Program-made: the position numbers and the translations under genes
Shown: piece by piece, positions 20,279-31,895 of the stretch
How the letters are laid out: every line of letters starts with the position of its first letter
How positions within the stretch are numbered: position 1 is the first letter of the stretch
Origin: Gigaspora rosea
Taxonomy: Eukaryota > Glomeromycota > Glomeromycetes > Diversisporales > Gigasporaceae
Assembly: GCA_003550325.1 (NCBI GenBank)
Contig: QKWP01000077.1
Coordinates: 475,997 to 539,996 of the forward strand
Reading direction: 5' to 3'
Length of the DNA: 64,000 nt
The notes under the pieces: model-generated
Databases searched by the model: none
The model's input: only the letters and a program-made list of their open reading frames with translations
What the model was told of the DNA's origin: nothing

Positions 20279-21918
20279 TCACCTTATTTCTCTGGTCTCC
20301 AACTCTTTAAAGATACTTTCTGGAAGCAGCCCCTTGGCTAGGTATACTCTAAGCAAAGCTTTCTCCCTATCGCTAAGCTTCATACCAAAAAGGATTTTTC
20401 TAAAGTCTCTTAAAGACACCAGACTTCTTTCATCCATTGAAAGTTCCTTTAAAGCAACCTCTAAGGCCACCGTCTCAATATTTTGCCATGTCACCCTCAG
20501 GCACTTGCACACCGCTAGGTGTTCAAGAGTTTTCGGCACATTATCACTGTATAGCTTACAGTTGATATCCTTGTAAATTTCTGGTCTTCGTCTACCTAAC
20601 TCCTGCAATAATAGTAGCTCATCACACAGAACCTTCAGCCAAAATGCTAAATGTTTACTCCTTGCTATTGAGTTACATTTAACTCCTGATAGTTCTTTCA
20701 GGTGCGACCAAAATAATTGCCAATGAAATAGCTCCTTACTTTCTTCTTCTTGTTCTAGACTTTTGTAAGTACCCGAGGCCTTCCATTCCGCACAGAGTTG
20801 GGTATTTTGTATTCTTTTAATAAAAGATATTATTCTTGTTTCTACTACGTAGTTTTTCCAACTCAGGTTGCAAGTTAAATAGTCATTCGTTTCTGGTATG
20901 ATATCTACCATCGTACCCTGTCTGGCTCTCTTCTTCGTGAGAAAGTCTGCCCTGTCATTCCAGCGATTGTTGTCATGGCTTTTGACTTTAATAAGCTCTA
21001 ATTTAATCTGTTTCATTCACAATAGGTCCTAAATCTTCATCTGTACATCATAATTCTTAACTTTACACCATCTTGAGATCGTATCTAGACATCTGTTTCC
21101 ACCTCTTATACATTCAATTGCAACAGCACTATCTGTATGAATAAAAACTATACTATTAATAGGGACCGTTAACAAAACTAGCCAAATAGCTACTAATTCT
21201 GGCTTCGAAGATGAAGGCCAGTTTTCTAATTTGGCAAAACCCTCCAAAAAACCCCTTGACCCTTGCTATCTGTTTGTAACCAACCTGCACCCATGACTGA
21301 AATACTCTCCTCTTTAAATAAAGAACCGTCTGTATAGAATATAAATTCACCCTTCTTTTGACCTAGATTAAATCTAATCTGTTCACCTAATAAATCTCTT
21401 AAACTAGGTTCAAATCTCTGCTTATTCAAAATTTCTAGTTCTCTTTGTTCTACTGGTTTTAATCGCACCAGCTCTTCACCAGCTCTCAAGGCAAGTTCCT
21501 TTTCAGCTTCACTCCTTTTCTCTATAAAGTCCTCAAAAACAGAGACTATTTTTTTGCTTGACTTAAGTGTCGGTCTCGGAAGCTGGGTAACAATGTCTTC
21601 CTTACGTACCCACTTCGTACACTTGAGCTTCTTGTTACCTTGTTCATCTTGGCAGTTACATTCCAAAAAAGACATCTTACTGTTTTCAAAATTTATACTG
21701 TAACCCTTATGCTCCGCAAGAACTCTTTTCTCTCCTTTCTTGATAACTCTGTGCACTTCACCTGGGTTCTTCTTATCTTGAAGCCATATCCACTCTTTGC
21801 GTTTATCATCATTAGAGATTAAGCTCTGATTCATAGCAAGCCTTGGAATTTCCTGTGAGCAAGCTGTAAACTCCCCTTTTAAGCTCTTCCCTGTAGTTTT
21901 GGAGAACCTCCTTCTCAA
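20279..21918 (-). pseudogene. LINE ORF2: RNase H and C-terminal zinc-finger region
   Basis: Three frames carry a complete RNase H signature: FYTDGSLF (first Asp, near 21,330), KPELVAIW (Glu, near 21,195), FIHTDSAVAIECI (second Asp, near 21,130) and KVKSHDNNRWNDRAD (final His/Asp, about 20,935-20,985). By family knowledge this domain removes the RNA strand of the cDNA hybrid. Frame changes occur between about 21,226 and 21,250 and between 21,029 and 21,016. The downstream 150 residues end in KTLEHLAVCKC, like the Cys/His motif that follows RNase H in fungal LINEs. The upstream part (21,350-21,918) is a Lys/Glu-rich linker. Confidence 0.8.
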
Positions 21919-22154
21919 CTACAGCAAACTATTTCGCTTTTCTTCCTTTTCTACTAAAACCCCGTACTAGCACAAGTTGCTGCCATGATATTAGGCTTTT
22001 CCCGTCCTTGGTTATGAGCTGATTAAAATAAAAAATATTGTGTTTTTTGAGCTCTTTAGTTAGGCCTAATGCAGCTGCTTTTTTAACAGAGCTCTAATTG
22101 TGACACCCGACCCTGCAAGGTTCCACTTCTCATTATTGAAATGAAAGTTCAGCC

Positions 22155-22613
22155 CTAGCTCCTTTGCCTTAAGGAACATATTATTAATATAAGCATATTG
22201 GCTAGGCNAAGTAGAACCAGACATGACAAATTACTTTTTCTCAATTTGTACAGATCCTGCAAAGTAGTATTATCTTCTATTTCTTTTGTTAGACTGGTGT
22301 TGAGGTAACCCTGTTTAATTCTAATTCTTGTGAGACCAGACTGAGGGTCCTCTTGGTTCACTTGCTTGTATAAAGCTACAATTTGCCTAGCTGCCAGTTC
22401 ATGATCGAGACGTCGACAGCCACCGAGGTCCTTGTGCGTAATAACAAAATTGCCTACAGACCTTTTAACTCCAATTTTGTGTTTAACAAGTTTCAGAAAG
22501 GGCTGTTGTATTTTTTTCAGATTCTCTGGCGATAATCTGGAGACCTGGAGCATACAGTATATGTTAGCTTAGGCAAAAGGAACATATTATTAATATAAGC
22601 ATATTGGCTAGGC
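22155..22613 (-). pseudogene. LINE ORF2: region between RT and RNase H, with assembly N
   Basis: The minus strand reads YITPSQYAYINNMFL, then LLPKLTYTV, then after a frameshift QVSRLSPENLKKIQQPF and VITHKDLGG, DHELAARQIVALYKQ. This is the thumb/connection segment that follows the RT palm in LINEs. It runs into an ambiguous base at 22,208. Beyond the N the phrase SQYAYINNMFL is encoded again by an exact 37-base repeat (22,171-22,207 equals 22,577-22,613), which is not expected in a real protein. Confidence 0.65.
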
Positions 22614-24394
22614 GTGATATACTTTTTCTAGAGAGCCAATATAGCCTGACGCACTATTCCTTTTGCTCTATTCGTAACTAGCGCTTCTTTTAGATTGTTT
22701 CCTAACTATACCCCTAACATTCTTATAAGAGATTGGTTATCTTTGGGTCTAACCACATCCTTATTAACTTGAATGCACTTCTCCTCCTTCTTTAGATTAG
22801 AGTTCCATACTAGTAACTTGGATTTACTTCCATTAATCTCAATATTATTAATTTGATAATTCTTCTGCAATATATAGAATTTGCATCATTTCTTCTTTAT
22901 TTTTAGTGATCCAAGAGGTGTCATCCGCAAAAGCAATAACTGTTTGCCTATGTGTATGTTTGCGGTATGAGTTCCTGGACAAATCTGTTAGCTTCTGAAC
23001 CTCTACTATATAACCTAGATTTTTTTTCTTTTGAACTCTCACCAAAAGAGGGTCGTAGAAGATGCGCCATGCTAGAGGAGAGATCACCTCCCCTTGATCT
23101 ATTCTATCTTTAACTGTAATCGCTTCAGAAAGACCAACACCTGTTATAACTCTAAACTTCCTGCTTTCAAACAAGTTTATAATGAAACGAATTGTTCTTT
23201 CTGGGACCTTGATTCTTTGGAGGGCTAACTCTAACATTTCATATGATACCGAATCAAATGCTTTTCGCATGTCCTGGAACAGTACCCAAATCTCCTTTGA
23301 CTTCTCCTTGGCCTCTTCTAAAATTGCATTCATGAGCGTTATTGGGTACTCTGTCGATAATCCTGGGAGTGCAGCAAAATTTGCTCCTTTCAGAATAGAC
23401 CTTTAAACCAAAATTGTTGAGAGCCTCTTTGTGATCACTTTAGTAATGCACTTTCTAAAGGATTCTAGTAGTGCTATTGGCCTAATGTTGTTAAGGCAGT
23501 GCCCCCAATCCTCATTCTTCAGAATGGGGTATAATTGGGCCAATTTCCATTTGGCTGGGATTTTGGCCTCCATTATACACCTATTTGCAAAAATTCTAAA
23601 AATGTTCTGGACCCTATTATCTGCATTTTTAATTAACGTATAACTAATTTTTGAGGCCCCAGGAGCTGAGTTCGTTTTAACTTCTTTCAGAGTATTTTCC
23701 CACTCTTCTTCGGATATGTCTAGGTCCATACTTGAGTACCAATTATCTTTAATTGATTCAATTGGTCTATAAATCTCAACCTATTCCTTAGTCATCTTAT
23801 CCTTTCTAATTTCTTTCCTTTTGAACTGCTTTAGGAAATGTTTGTTTGCTTCCTCCAATACCTCACTCGCATTGTTTACTAATGCCTTAGAGCCCTCTCT
23901 CTCGACTATAAGTCTATCTATTGAAATTTGACTGAAAGGTTTGTCAAGGAGGCTTGACAGCATTTTCCCTTGCTCTCTAAGGATCCTTCTGCATCTTTTG
24001 TCAGTATTTAACCTAATTAATTCATGTGCTGAGCCTTCTCTTTCTTTTAACTATCTACTCTTTAATAGTTTCCACTAGCCCTTGGTATCTGTGAACCAAT
24101 CATCCAAAATTGCCTGCTGAGCCAACGGTATGTTTGTTTCATACTTCTCATTTATTACCTGCAAGGTTGGTTCACTTCAATAAGGTCTTTGACATCATAG
24201 CCTCTCCCTTTATTTAGTAGTTTCCTCGCCTTCCTCAAAATTTTACTAATCTTCACGATATCTGAGCATATATTTTCTTGCGCCCTTGCATCTTTTTTCC
24301 TATTCTGAGGATAATTATAAATTTTCTTCTTTGGAATGTTCTTATTTGCCGCATAAATGATGCTGTTTTCTATTGCATCCCATGCTTCATCCAA
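22614..24394 (-). pseudogene. LINE ORF2: reverse transcriptase
   Basis: Separate frames give the ordered RT motifs: TNSAPGASKISYTLIKN (about 23,650), NNIRPIALLESFRKC (about 23,470), VLFQDMRKAFDSV with the first catalytic Asp (about 23,270), IDQGEVISPLAW (about 23,085) and the active-site box VIAFADDTSWI (about 22,915-22,945). The domain copies element RNA at the nicked target. Coding is broken by frameshifts near 23,400 and by stops between 23,729 and 24,394. The upstream 24,155-24,394 segment matches the usual helical linker between endonuclease and RT. The catalytic Asp residues are preserved, so decay is mainly through indels and stops. Confidence 0.85.
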
Positions 24395-24436
24395 TGTACA
24401 GGACTTAGAATTTTCTTGAGCAGTTTCGTTAATTAA

Positions 24437-25321
24437 TCATTTGATACTTGGCTTATTGCACAAATACTGGTAAAGGTCTTTTTTATATTCCTGCCAGTTC
24501 TCTTGTATGGCCTTGTCATACTCATATACTGTTCTAGTAATCTTCTTTTTACGCACTTCTGCAACGCTAGTTCTAACAAGTAACTCTTCAACTTGCATTT
24601 CCACATCAATTAATGCATGGTCACTACAAGTAACATAGTCCATGCTATGAATTTCTGCTCTTAATAACGTGTTTGTCAGACCCTCTGATAGCCAAATCTG
24701 ATCAATTCTGGTTTTAGACCTGCAATTGGACCAAGTATATGCCCTTGATATCGGGTTCAACTGGCGAAAAGCATCCTTAAAGCCTTGACCTAACAACCAG
24801 CTATGTAGAGGTAATCTTTTTTTGTATGGGATTTTTGCTGCCCTCATTTGTCTAGTGTGGGATTCAGAATATGGTTGAAATCACCCATTATAATAAACTG
24901 TGTTTTAACAGTTCTCTTCATATACCTCTTGACAATCTCTTGTTGAACCCATTTGATTTTATCTTTATCGTTTGGAGGTAAATCGACCGTAATAATAACT
25001 ATTTCTAGTTGTCTAAAATAAAAAACTGCTTCAATTATAAATTCACTATATCTAACTACTTGACCTAAATGTTTTTCCCAATCCTTTCTTACAAGGAAAC
25101 CGACTCCTGAACCCTTTTTCTTGTTTGTATCACTACTTGACCAGAAACCATTGTAATTCGTCAAATTCCTTGTTAAGAAATAACCTTCTTTAGCTGACAC
25201 ATTTGACTCAACAAGTCCTATAACCGCATAGTCCCTTGTTTCCATCCATTTTCCAAGCATTTCTAACTTGTGACAATTTGAATTTTTGATTCCATTAATA
25301 TTATGACTTGCTACCTTAAAT
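24437..25321 (-). pseudogene. LINE ORF2: APE-type endonuclease
   Basis: The domain opens with VASHNINGIKN (about 25,310) and continues GLVESNVSAKEG (catalytic Glu), GSGVGFLV, FIIMGDFN (Asp/Asn pair, about 24,880). After a frameshift at about 24,845 it continues with YTWSNCRSKTRIDQIWLS and CSDHALIDVEM (catalytic Asp-His, about 24,605-24,630). These are the exonuclease-endonuclease-phosphatase fold motifs that nick the target DNA to prime reverse transcription. The only visible lesion within the core is the frameshift after NPTLDK. Confidence 0.85.
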
Positions 25322-25611
25322 ATAATTTCTTCACAATCATTGAAACGCTTCAGAATGCTAGCAGTCCCTACCTTGTTGGACTCCAGCCTATCTACTTCAG
25401 AACCTTCTTTTTCTGCTTCTAAATATGTTGGCCTAAATTCTTTTTGTTTTTTGAAAAATTCGTATTCACTTTTAAGAAAACTATCTATTTCAAAACCCTC
25501 CTCGTGTATTGTACTTTGAGAAGATACTGCATTAACTTGCGCTGTTGGTATTTTATTTTTAGGAGGGTGCAGGATCTTCTCTTTTCCCTTTGAGACGCCT
25601 GGGGTGCCGTT

Positions 25612-27190
25612 TTAGGAGCGAAGAGCAGGCTGTGCCTGCTCTACACTTCCATACCTTTCTTCTATTCTAGCTAGTCTTTTTAAAATTTCCTCTAACATTC
25701 CTATGTTAGGATGTTCCTCTTCGTGTTTCTGGGTTCTTATCTGATTATTTTGGCTATATTTCCATTGAAACCTCATCTGCTTTCTATCGTTTTTATCACT
25801 ATTCCTTTCATTAATACTATTGCTAATATCTGCTAATGGTATTCTCTTCAGAACATCATCATTTCTTTGTATGAAAATTTCTTTCAGACAATCCTCCTGT
25901 TTATGTTTGGATACATATTTACGTTCTTGCTTTCTTCTATTGACAGGTGCTTCTATGTTGGTTTCCCAAACCAATTTAGTGCTGTAATAATATGCTGTTC
26001 CCTTCAATGCATTTTCCAGATCTTCTGCTGTTTCAAATTATACTGTTGCCAGACCTCTTTGATTTCTATTGCTATTTGCAGATATATATACTACTTTTGC
26101 GTTAAACCTCTTCATTTGCTTAATAAAGCAGATTCCACTGCTACTTTTGGTATGTTTTTAATAATTGCTCTATAAGTACTCCTGCTTGTTAATGTGTCTG
26201 TATCAAACCTTCTATGTGTTAAACGAACAACCTTTCCTTGATTAAAATGTACAGCCCACATTTTTTCTAATAGATTCTTTTTAGTCTCGTTGCGTAGAAC
26301 TAATTCAATATAGGCTGCTTCATTTTTTTAAAAAGGCATATATTCCTTTACTCATGCCAGGCCAAAAGGGCTTAGACATCTTCTTATTAGTCCAGCTCTT
26401 GCATTTCTTGGCAAATCCAATAAGGTTAATTCGATCCTAGGCTTTACTTTTGTACTTATAGTTGGAACTTGTTGTACATATGGATTTTGATTAAACTGCC
26501 ATTGTCATTAAAAAATATTTTTACTATCTTTGTTTGTGGTGGTATTGTACTATCTTTATTAGGTTTCGCATTGTTGTCTAGCCCATCAACTTTCTTGGAG
26601 TTTTGGATTGTGCAGTCAATATGCATTTCATCTATTAGCTCGTTTAATTCAACTTCCTCCTTCATTAAAATATCCTCTTGCATATCTTTTTCTATCAAAC
26701 TTGTAACTCCGTTAATTGTTACTTTCTCTTCTAACATTTCTTCTCGCTGTCTTTTCTTTTGTAGAGCTTATTTCTTTAAAGATTCTTTCAATTCTTCAGT
26801 TCCATAGTCCATGGTACTGCATTCTAGGTCTAACATTATCTCCTTTTTTAACAATGCTATTTCCTTCTGTTTTACTTCGGGTGTTCTCCTGTATGGATTT
26901 TCTCGACTGAAGGTGATCTCCTTTTTCATTTTATTGTCTTCAATTTCCATTTCTACAAATTGATTCTCTTCCTCCGATACTAGCAATCCTCTTGCTTTTT
27001 TCTGTTCTATCCATCCATACGTGTCCAATAATTGCCTAATTATGTAGACAATTCCTGCCCTTTCCAGTCCTAAGAATTTCGCTATACGTTTGTTTTTTTT
27101 AAGAGTTCTGTTTTCAAACTCATTAAGGATAAGTTCCTGTGAATTCTGTTCCTTAAGAAAAAAGTTTTGATATTTAATTTCCAACCCCAT
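25612..27190 (-). pseudogene. LINE ORF1, RRM-like, broken
   Basis: Three open segments (26,768-27,190; 26,456-26,737; 25,612-26,007) and the interval between the last two encode a basic protein. MKRFNAKVVYISANSNRN and RGLATVXFETAEDLENALKG (26,010-26,100; X is a stop) look like the RNP motifs of an RRM fold, as in ORF1 proteins of fungal LINEs. The N-terminal part is Lys/Glu-rich and helical; the C-terminal part ends in a short coiled-coil candidate (MLEEILKRLARIEERYG). In-frame stops and frame changes inactivate it. The role, RNA binding in the RNP particle, is by family analogy. Confidence 0.6.
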
Positions 27191-27531
27191 TTTTTGGGAT
27201 AATTACGTATATATATAATTTGTACTAGAAAATTCCAGAAAATTCTTGTCGTAGTTTCAATTCTGCTTTTGTGCACGTGATTTGTTTATCAAATTTATAA
27301 ACATGTTTTGTTTGTTTACTTGATTGTTTAATATTTGTTTGTTTGCTTGTTTGTTTACGCGATACCCGATCAGTCACCAATGATTTGCAAACAGGGGTAA
27401 GCTAATTTCCCCAAAAAAGTTTTAAAATTTTTTTCCAAAAGCAAAGAAATATACAAGACTCTTCAAGTTTATGTTGTTGAGTCTAGAGCCAATACTAAAC
27501 TACTGCTTATTTTTAGTAGCACACTTCTTTA

Positions 27532-28804
27532 GGGAGCTTCCAGAAATCAGCTGATTTTAGTTTACTATGAGCCTACCCCCACCCACCCACACCTGATACC
27601 CCAATTAGCCAATCAGATTTTACGATAATTAAAAAGTAAATATAACATTTAATAGTAAATAACTTTTGATCTACTGGACCAAATTTGATGATTTAACTAC
27701 CAAAATGATTCTCTCAATGAGAGGATTTTAGCGAGCCTAAAATTGTTAAAATCCAATTACAGGATTCTGTGATCAGAATAAATTTGTGTTACTATAAAAG
27801 TTCTATAATTTATTAAATAATTATAACCCATTTATAGCAACACAAATTTATTTCGATCCTAGGTTCCTGTGATTGGATTTTAACGATTTTGGGCTTGTTA
27901 GAATCCTTTCATTGAGAAGGTCATTTTGGTGTAAAATCATCAAAATTGGCCCAGTAGATCAGAAGTTATTAACAATTAAATTTAATTTCTAATTGTTAAT
28001 AACTTCTGATCTACTGGACCAAATTTGATGATTTTACTACCAAAATGACCCTCTCAATAAGAGGATTCTAAGCAAGCCCAAAATCGTTAAAATCCAATCA
28101 CAGAATCCTGTGATCGGAATAGATTTATGTTACTATAAAAGTTCTATAATTTATTAAATAATTATAACCCATTTATAACAACACAAATTTATTTTGATCT
28201 TAGGATTCTGTAATTAGATTTTAATGATTTTGGGCTTGTTAAAATCCTCTCATTGAGAGAATCATTTTGGTAGTAAAATCATCGAAATTGGCCCAGTAGA
28301 TCAGAAGTTATTAACAATTAAAAATTAATTTTTAATTGTTAATAACTTCTGATCTACTGGGCCTATTTCGATGATTTTACTACCAAACTGATCCTCTCAA
28401 TGAGAGGATTCTAACAAGCCTAAAATCGTTAAAATTCAATAACAGGATCCTAAGATCGAAATAAATTTGTGTTGCTATAAATGGGTTATAATTATTTAAT
28501 AAATTATAGAACTTTTATAGTAACACAAATCTATTCCGATCACAGGATCCTGTGATTGGATTTTAACAATTTTGAGCTCACTAGAATCTTCTCATTGAGA
28601 GGATCAATTTGGTAGTTGAATCATCAAATTTGGTCCAGTAGTTCAAAAGTTATTAATTATATAATATTATTAATAAATCTATAATTTTGGTCAAAATTAA
28701 TTTTGCAACTTTGGCCGGAATTATAAAATTTTGGCCGGAATTACACCTGATACTTCAGCTGACCCACCCACCCACCCAGAAATCAGCTGATTTCTGGAAG
28801 CTCC
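27532..28804. mobile_element. Foldback/MITE of about 1.27 kb with TTA target duplication (PIF/Harbinger-like)
   Basis: TTA occurs at 27,529-27,531 and 28,805-28,807. The inverted ends are GGGAGCTTCCAGAAATCAGC and, reversed, GGAGCTTCCAGAAATCAGCT. Subterminal C-rich blocks (cacccacccacacctgata / cacctgatacttcagctgac) lie inside both ends. The core (27,660-28,640) is a chain of family-A hairpins with about 345-base periodicity: the atttgtgtt-actataaaag palindrome occurs at about 27,782, 28,127 and 28,470. There are no ORFs. A 3-bp TWA target and GG-initial ends fit PIF/Harbinger, which is inference. Confidence 0.7.
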
Positions 28805-28926
28805 TTACTTAGTCGATCTAAACTTGTTTTCTAATGTGATTTTTGCTTTAAATGTAGTTACTCTTCTGTAACGGTTTGGTACAGATGATTGTCAGGAAGA
28901 GTTGATGTGATTATTGTTTATTGTAT

Positions 28927-29015
28927 TTTATTAGTTTTATTAGTTTTATTAGTTTTATTAGTTTTATTGGTTTTATTGGTTTTATTGGTTTTATTAGTTT
29001 TATTGGTTTTATGAG
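28927..29015. repeat. TTTTATTAG / TTTTATTGG microsatellite
   Basis: About ten 9-base units, TTTTATTAG grading into TTTTATTGG. This matches the tail of the LINE at 19,732-19,776. The right flank (gagtttgacaaaagg) resembles ggctttgacag beside the LINE tail. It may be the 3' tail of a second, severely 5'-truncated copy on the minus strand. Confidence 0.6.
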
Positions 29016-30890
29016 TTTGACAAAAGGATATATAAATCTAGCTTTTAACCTTCCTTAGCTTTAGAATTTGTTTCCTGCCATTCTTTAGTTATAGGAATTC
29101 TTTAGGTACATAACTCTCGATCTAGTAATTAGAATTTGATAAAACAACTACTATTTGATTCAGCTTACCGAAATGGTTCTAATGAGCTATAAATCATCTT
29201 TGTATAATTACTGGATAACAAAATAAAAGTTATCTAAGATCCATTCTTAGATTTGCAATATGATTGGCTAGATGATCTACTGTACAAAAAACTGTACATG
29301 TAGCATATATACAGCATGTTATTTTTGGAGCACATTTATTTATTATACAATTTATTATTATAATTTTAGTATAGTTAACCCTCATTAATATCAACCTTGT
29401 TAATGTTAATCTAAACCACAAACCAAATTTTTATAAATTTTTATATATTAAAATTCCCTTATATAAGATGCAAATCATTAATGCTTCCCAACCATCACTT
29501 GTACCAAAATTTCTTAAACAAAAATTTATTTTCTTTAAAATTTATTATATAAACAGGCTTTTGACAATTAAATAAACTTGTTAGCGCCCTTAAACGCTGC
29601 TCTTAAATCCGTAAAATCTTGCTTTTGCCAAATTTGCTAAAATTTGCCCTTTTTTATATTTGTTTATTTGCACACAAACCTATTTAGATGAAAAATGGCC
29701 AAAACAGTTAATCTAATATATCACAAAATTCAAAGCGTTTTGTATAGTCTACTCTCTTTCTCTTGGTCTTGGTCTTGGTCTTGCTCTTGCTCTTTATCTT
29801 GCACCTAATCTTGCTCTTTAGCAAGCGAAAAATAAATTGAATAATTAAAAATGCTAAATGCGTTAGTGAATAGTAAGAAAAATTTTGATCCTATATAAAT
29901 TTAAATTATAGATTATTAGATTATTTTTTTTTTGAATTTTTCTCTTGGATTTTTTGCCACCTAGCTTAATTAATAATCTGCAAAATTTTCTTTGCACTTA
30001 AGAAGCGAAATATATTATGTTATTACCTCATGGTTCTTATCGTATTATAAACGTAATATAGCAGTAACGTCATCTGCAAAACCTTATATATGATTGGATA
30101 ATATGCCAAACGCAGTAAAATGTGAATACTATTATATTTACCTATTGTATAAGAATTGTTTAACCAAATATTGCTTTAACAGGTTTTTATCTCGATTAAA
30201 GTGCATGACTATTACTATGAATATTGTCTTTTTTTTAATTATTGTCTTTTGGAATTGTACTAACTAAATTATGAAACTTGCATAAGTTATTCTAATATCT
30301 AGATAATTTAAAACTTGATAATTAATTGTACTGTATACTGATGCAGCTACTTCGAAGTTCACTAACAATCGATATTATTATCACAGTTGTCGCAACATAT
30401 AATTGATTGATTAATTGATTGATTGGATGCTGCAGCAGTAACAATGATTATTAGTGAATTTTGTGACTTGATTTTAAAAAATTAGTGTGATACGTAATGA
30501 ATTTTACCCAGAACAACAGGCAACTATCTTGTACAAAATCTTGAATCTTATTGGATAGCGTATTAAATTAATCATAGAATTGCAGTAACTTCATATATTA
30601 TAATTGTATACTGGGTATTTGTTTATTAATATCATATAAAAGTGTTTTTTGTGTAATTTATTTTGATAAACTTGTGGCTGTATGCAAAAAACAATTTTTT
30701 TTACAGATATTGTGCATTAAGGTAATCATTCACGATTAGTGAAACTCAATATATGCTTGTGCAAGATATCTGTAATAAATGTAAAATCCAATTTTGCCTG
30801 ACCAGTTTGTTTCTGGTGTATTCCTAATTAGTTATCTTTTCTATTTATTGACTTCTGTTAACTGACAAAAAAAGATCTGTAACCAGACCA
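29016..30890. other. Intergenic AT-rich DNA
   Basis: The only pattern noted is a short CTTGGT/CTTGCT run at about 29,760-29,820, related to the core of repeat family C. No gene is supported; the 63-codon minus ORF at 29,230-29,421 has no recognisable character. Confidence 0.35.
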
Positions 30891-31895
30891 CCAGGGTGAG
30901 TATAAAGTTTAATTCTTCTTACTTTAATGATAGTTTTCAAGAGAATGTATGCATAATTAAGCGTAATCATTTATTCATTCAATAAATCCCAGGGTGAGTA
31001 CACAGTTTAATTTTGTTCACTTTAACGATTGTTTTTTAGGAAAATGTATGATTAACTATCATTCAATAAATTAGAAAAATGGATATAAAGCTTAATTCTG
31101 TTTGCTTTAATGAAGAATAATGTATGATTAGCCTAATAATTTAATCATTCAATAAAATTACTAGTGAGTATTATATTGTTATCCTATATCCACTTCTTCA
31201 AAGATATTAGGTAACTAGAGTGATCTTAGACAGTGAACACTTTGTGTAACTTTAAACTTTGTTACTGTGGTATATCTAAGTCAGTATGGCGTTTTAAAGA
31301 AAACTTAACAAAGAAGATTTAAGGCAATTTGCGATTACGAAAGAGGCTACAATTAGAAGTATATGAGGATACTAATAATTGTTTAATTTGTGTAGTTAAT
31401 AGTTGTTTTTATTATTGAAAGAGTATGAAGAATCGATGTTGAACTTGGAGTCCACATTGGCCGCTTTTATACTTTTTGAAATTTTACAAATGTAACAGTC
31501 AATATCTTTTACATGTGCAATATATACTATAACTACTATTAATAAAATATATAGTATAACTAGTATAAATATAATATATGTAACAAATAATATATATGTG
31601 ATAAATAAAATATCTAGAATATATACTATAAATATGACATCTTTTAGATATGTCAGATCTACGATTTTTGTCCACAGCAATCTCCTAGCCAATCAGATTG
31701 CTGATCTATTAATAAGTATAGAAGTAAATGTTTGACAACTCCTATCTTGGCAACCAGAGATCATACAGGAACGTAATATAGCTCATTCGAACCGTCTCGG
31801 CGAGCTGAGTCGAATGGTGGTAGCTTTATCGAATTTGAATTACTGGTTCAAGAGTTAGACCCGTTTTTGTAATAGTTATAGGTCAACAATATTTA

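Larger units (their letters stand above)
19732..27400 (-). mobile_element. Decayed non-LTR (LINE-type) retrotransposon, about 7.6 kb
   Basis: Read on the minus strand, the order is ORF1 with an RRM-like segment, APE endonuclease, reverse transcriptase, RNase H, C-terminal zinc-finger region, 3' UTR and a simple-repeat tail. This is the architecture of L1/I-like elements with an RNase H domain. Every ORF is broken by frameshifts or stops, so it is not autonomous. The 3' end is marked by AATAAAACT units at 19,732-19,776. The 5' boundary near 27,300-27,400 is estimated. A single N at 22,208 and a repeated 37-mer show that the assembly is unreliable inside the element. Confidence 0.85.

Noticed and set aside
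31396..31692. 98-codon hydrophobic ORF, apparent membrane protein
   Set aside because: It comes from a tatata/ataatat repeat; the Ile/Val/Tyr periodicity reflects DNA repetition.
31770..31860. tRNA-like block (gctgagtcgaatggtggtag ... actggttcaagag)
   Set aside because: The B-box is poor and no cloverleaf, tail or duplication could be found.
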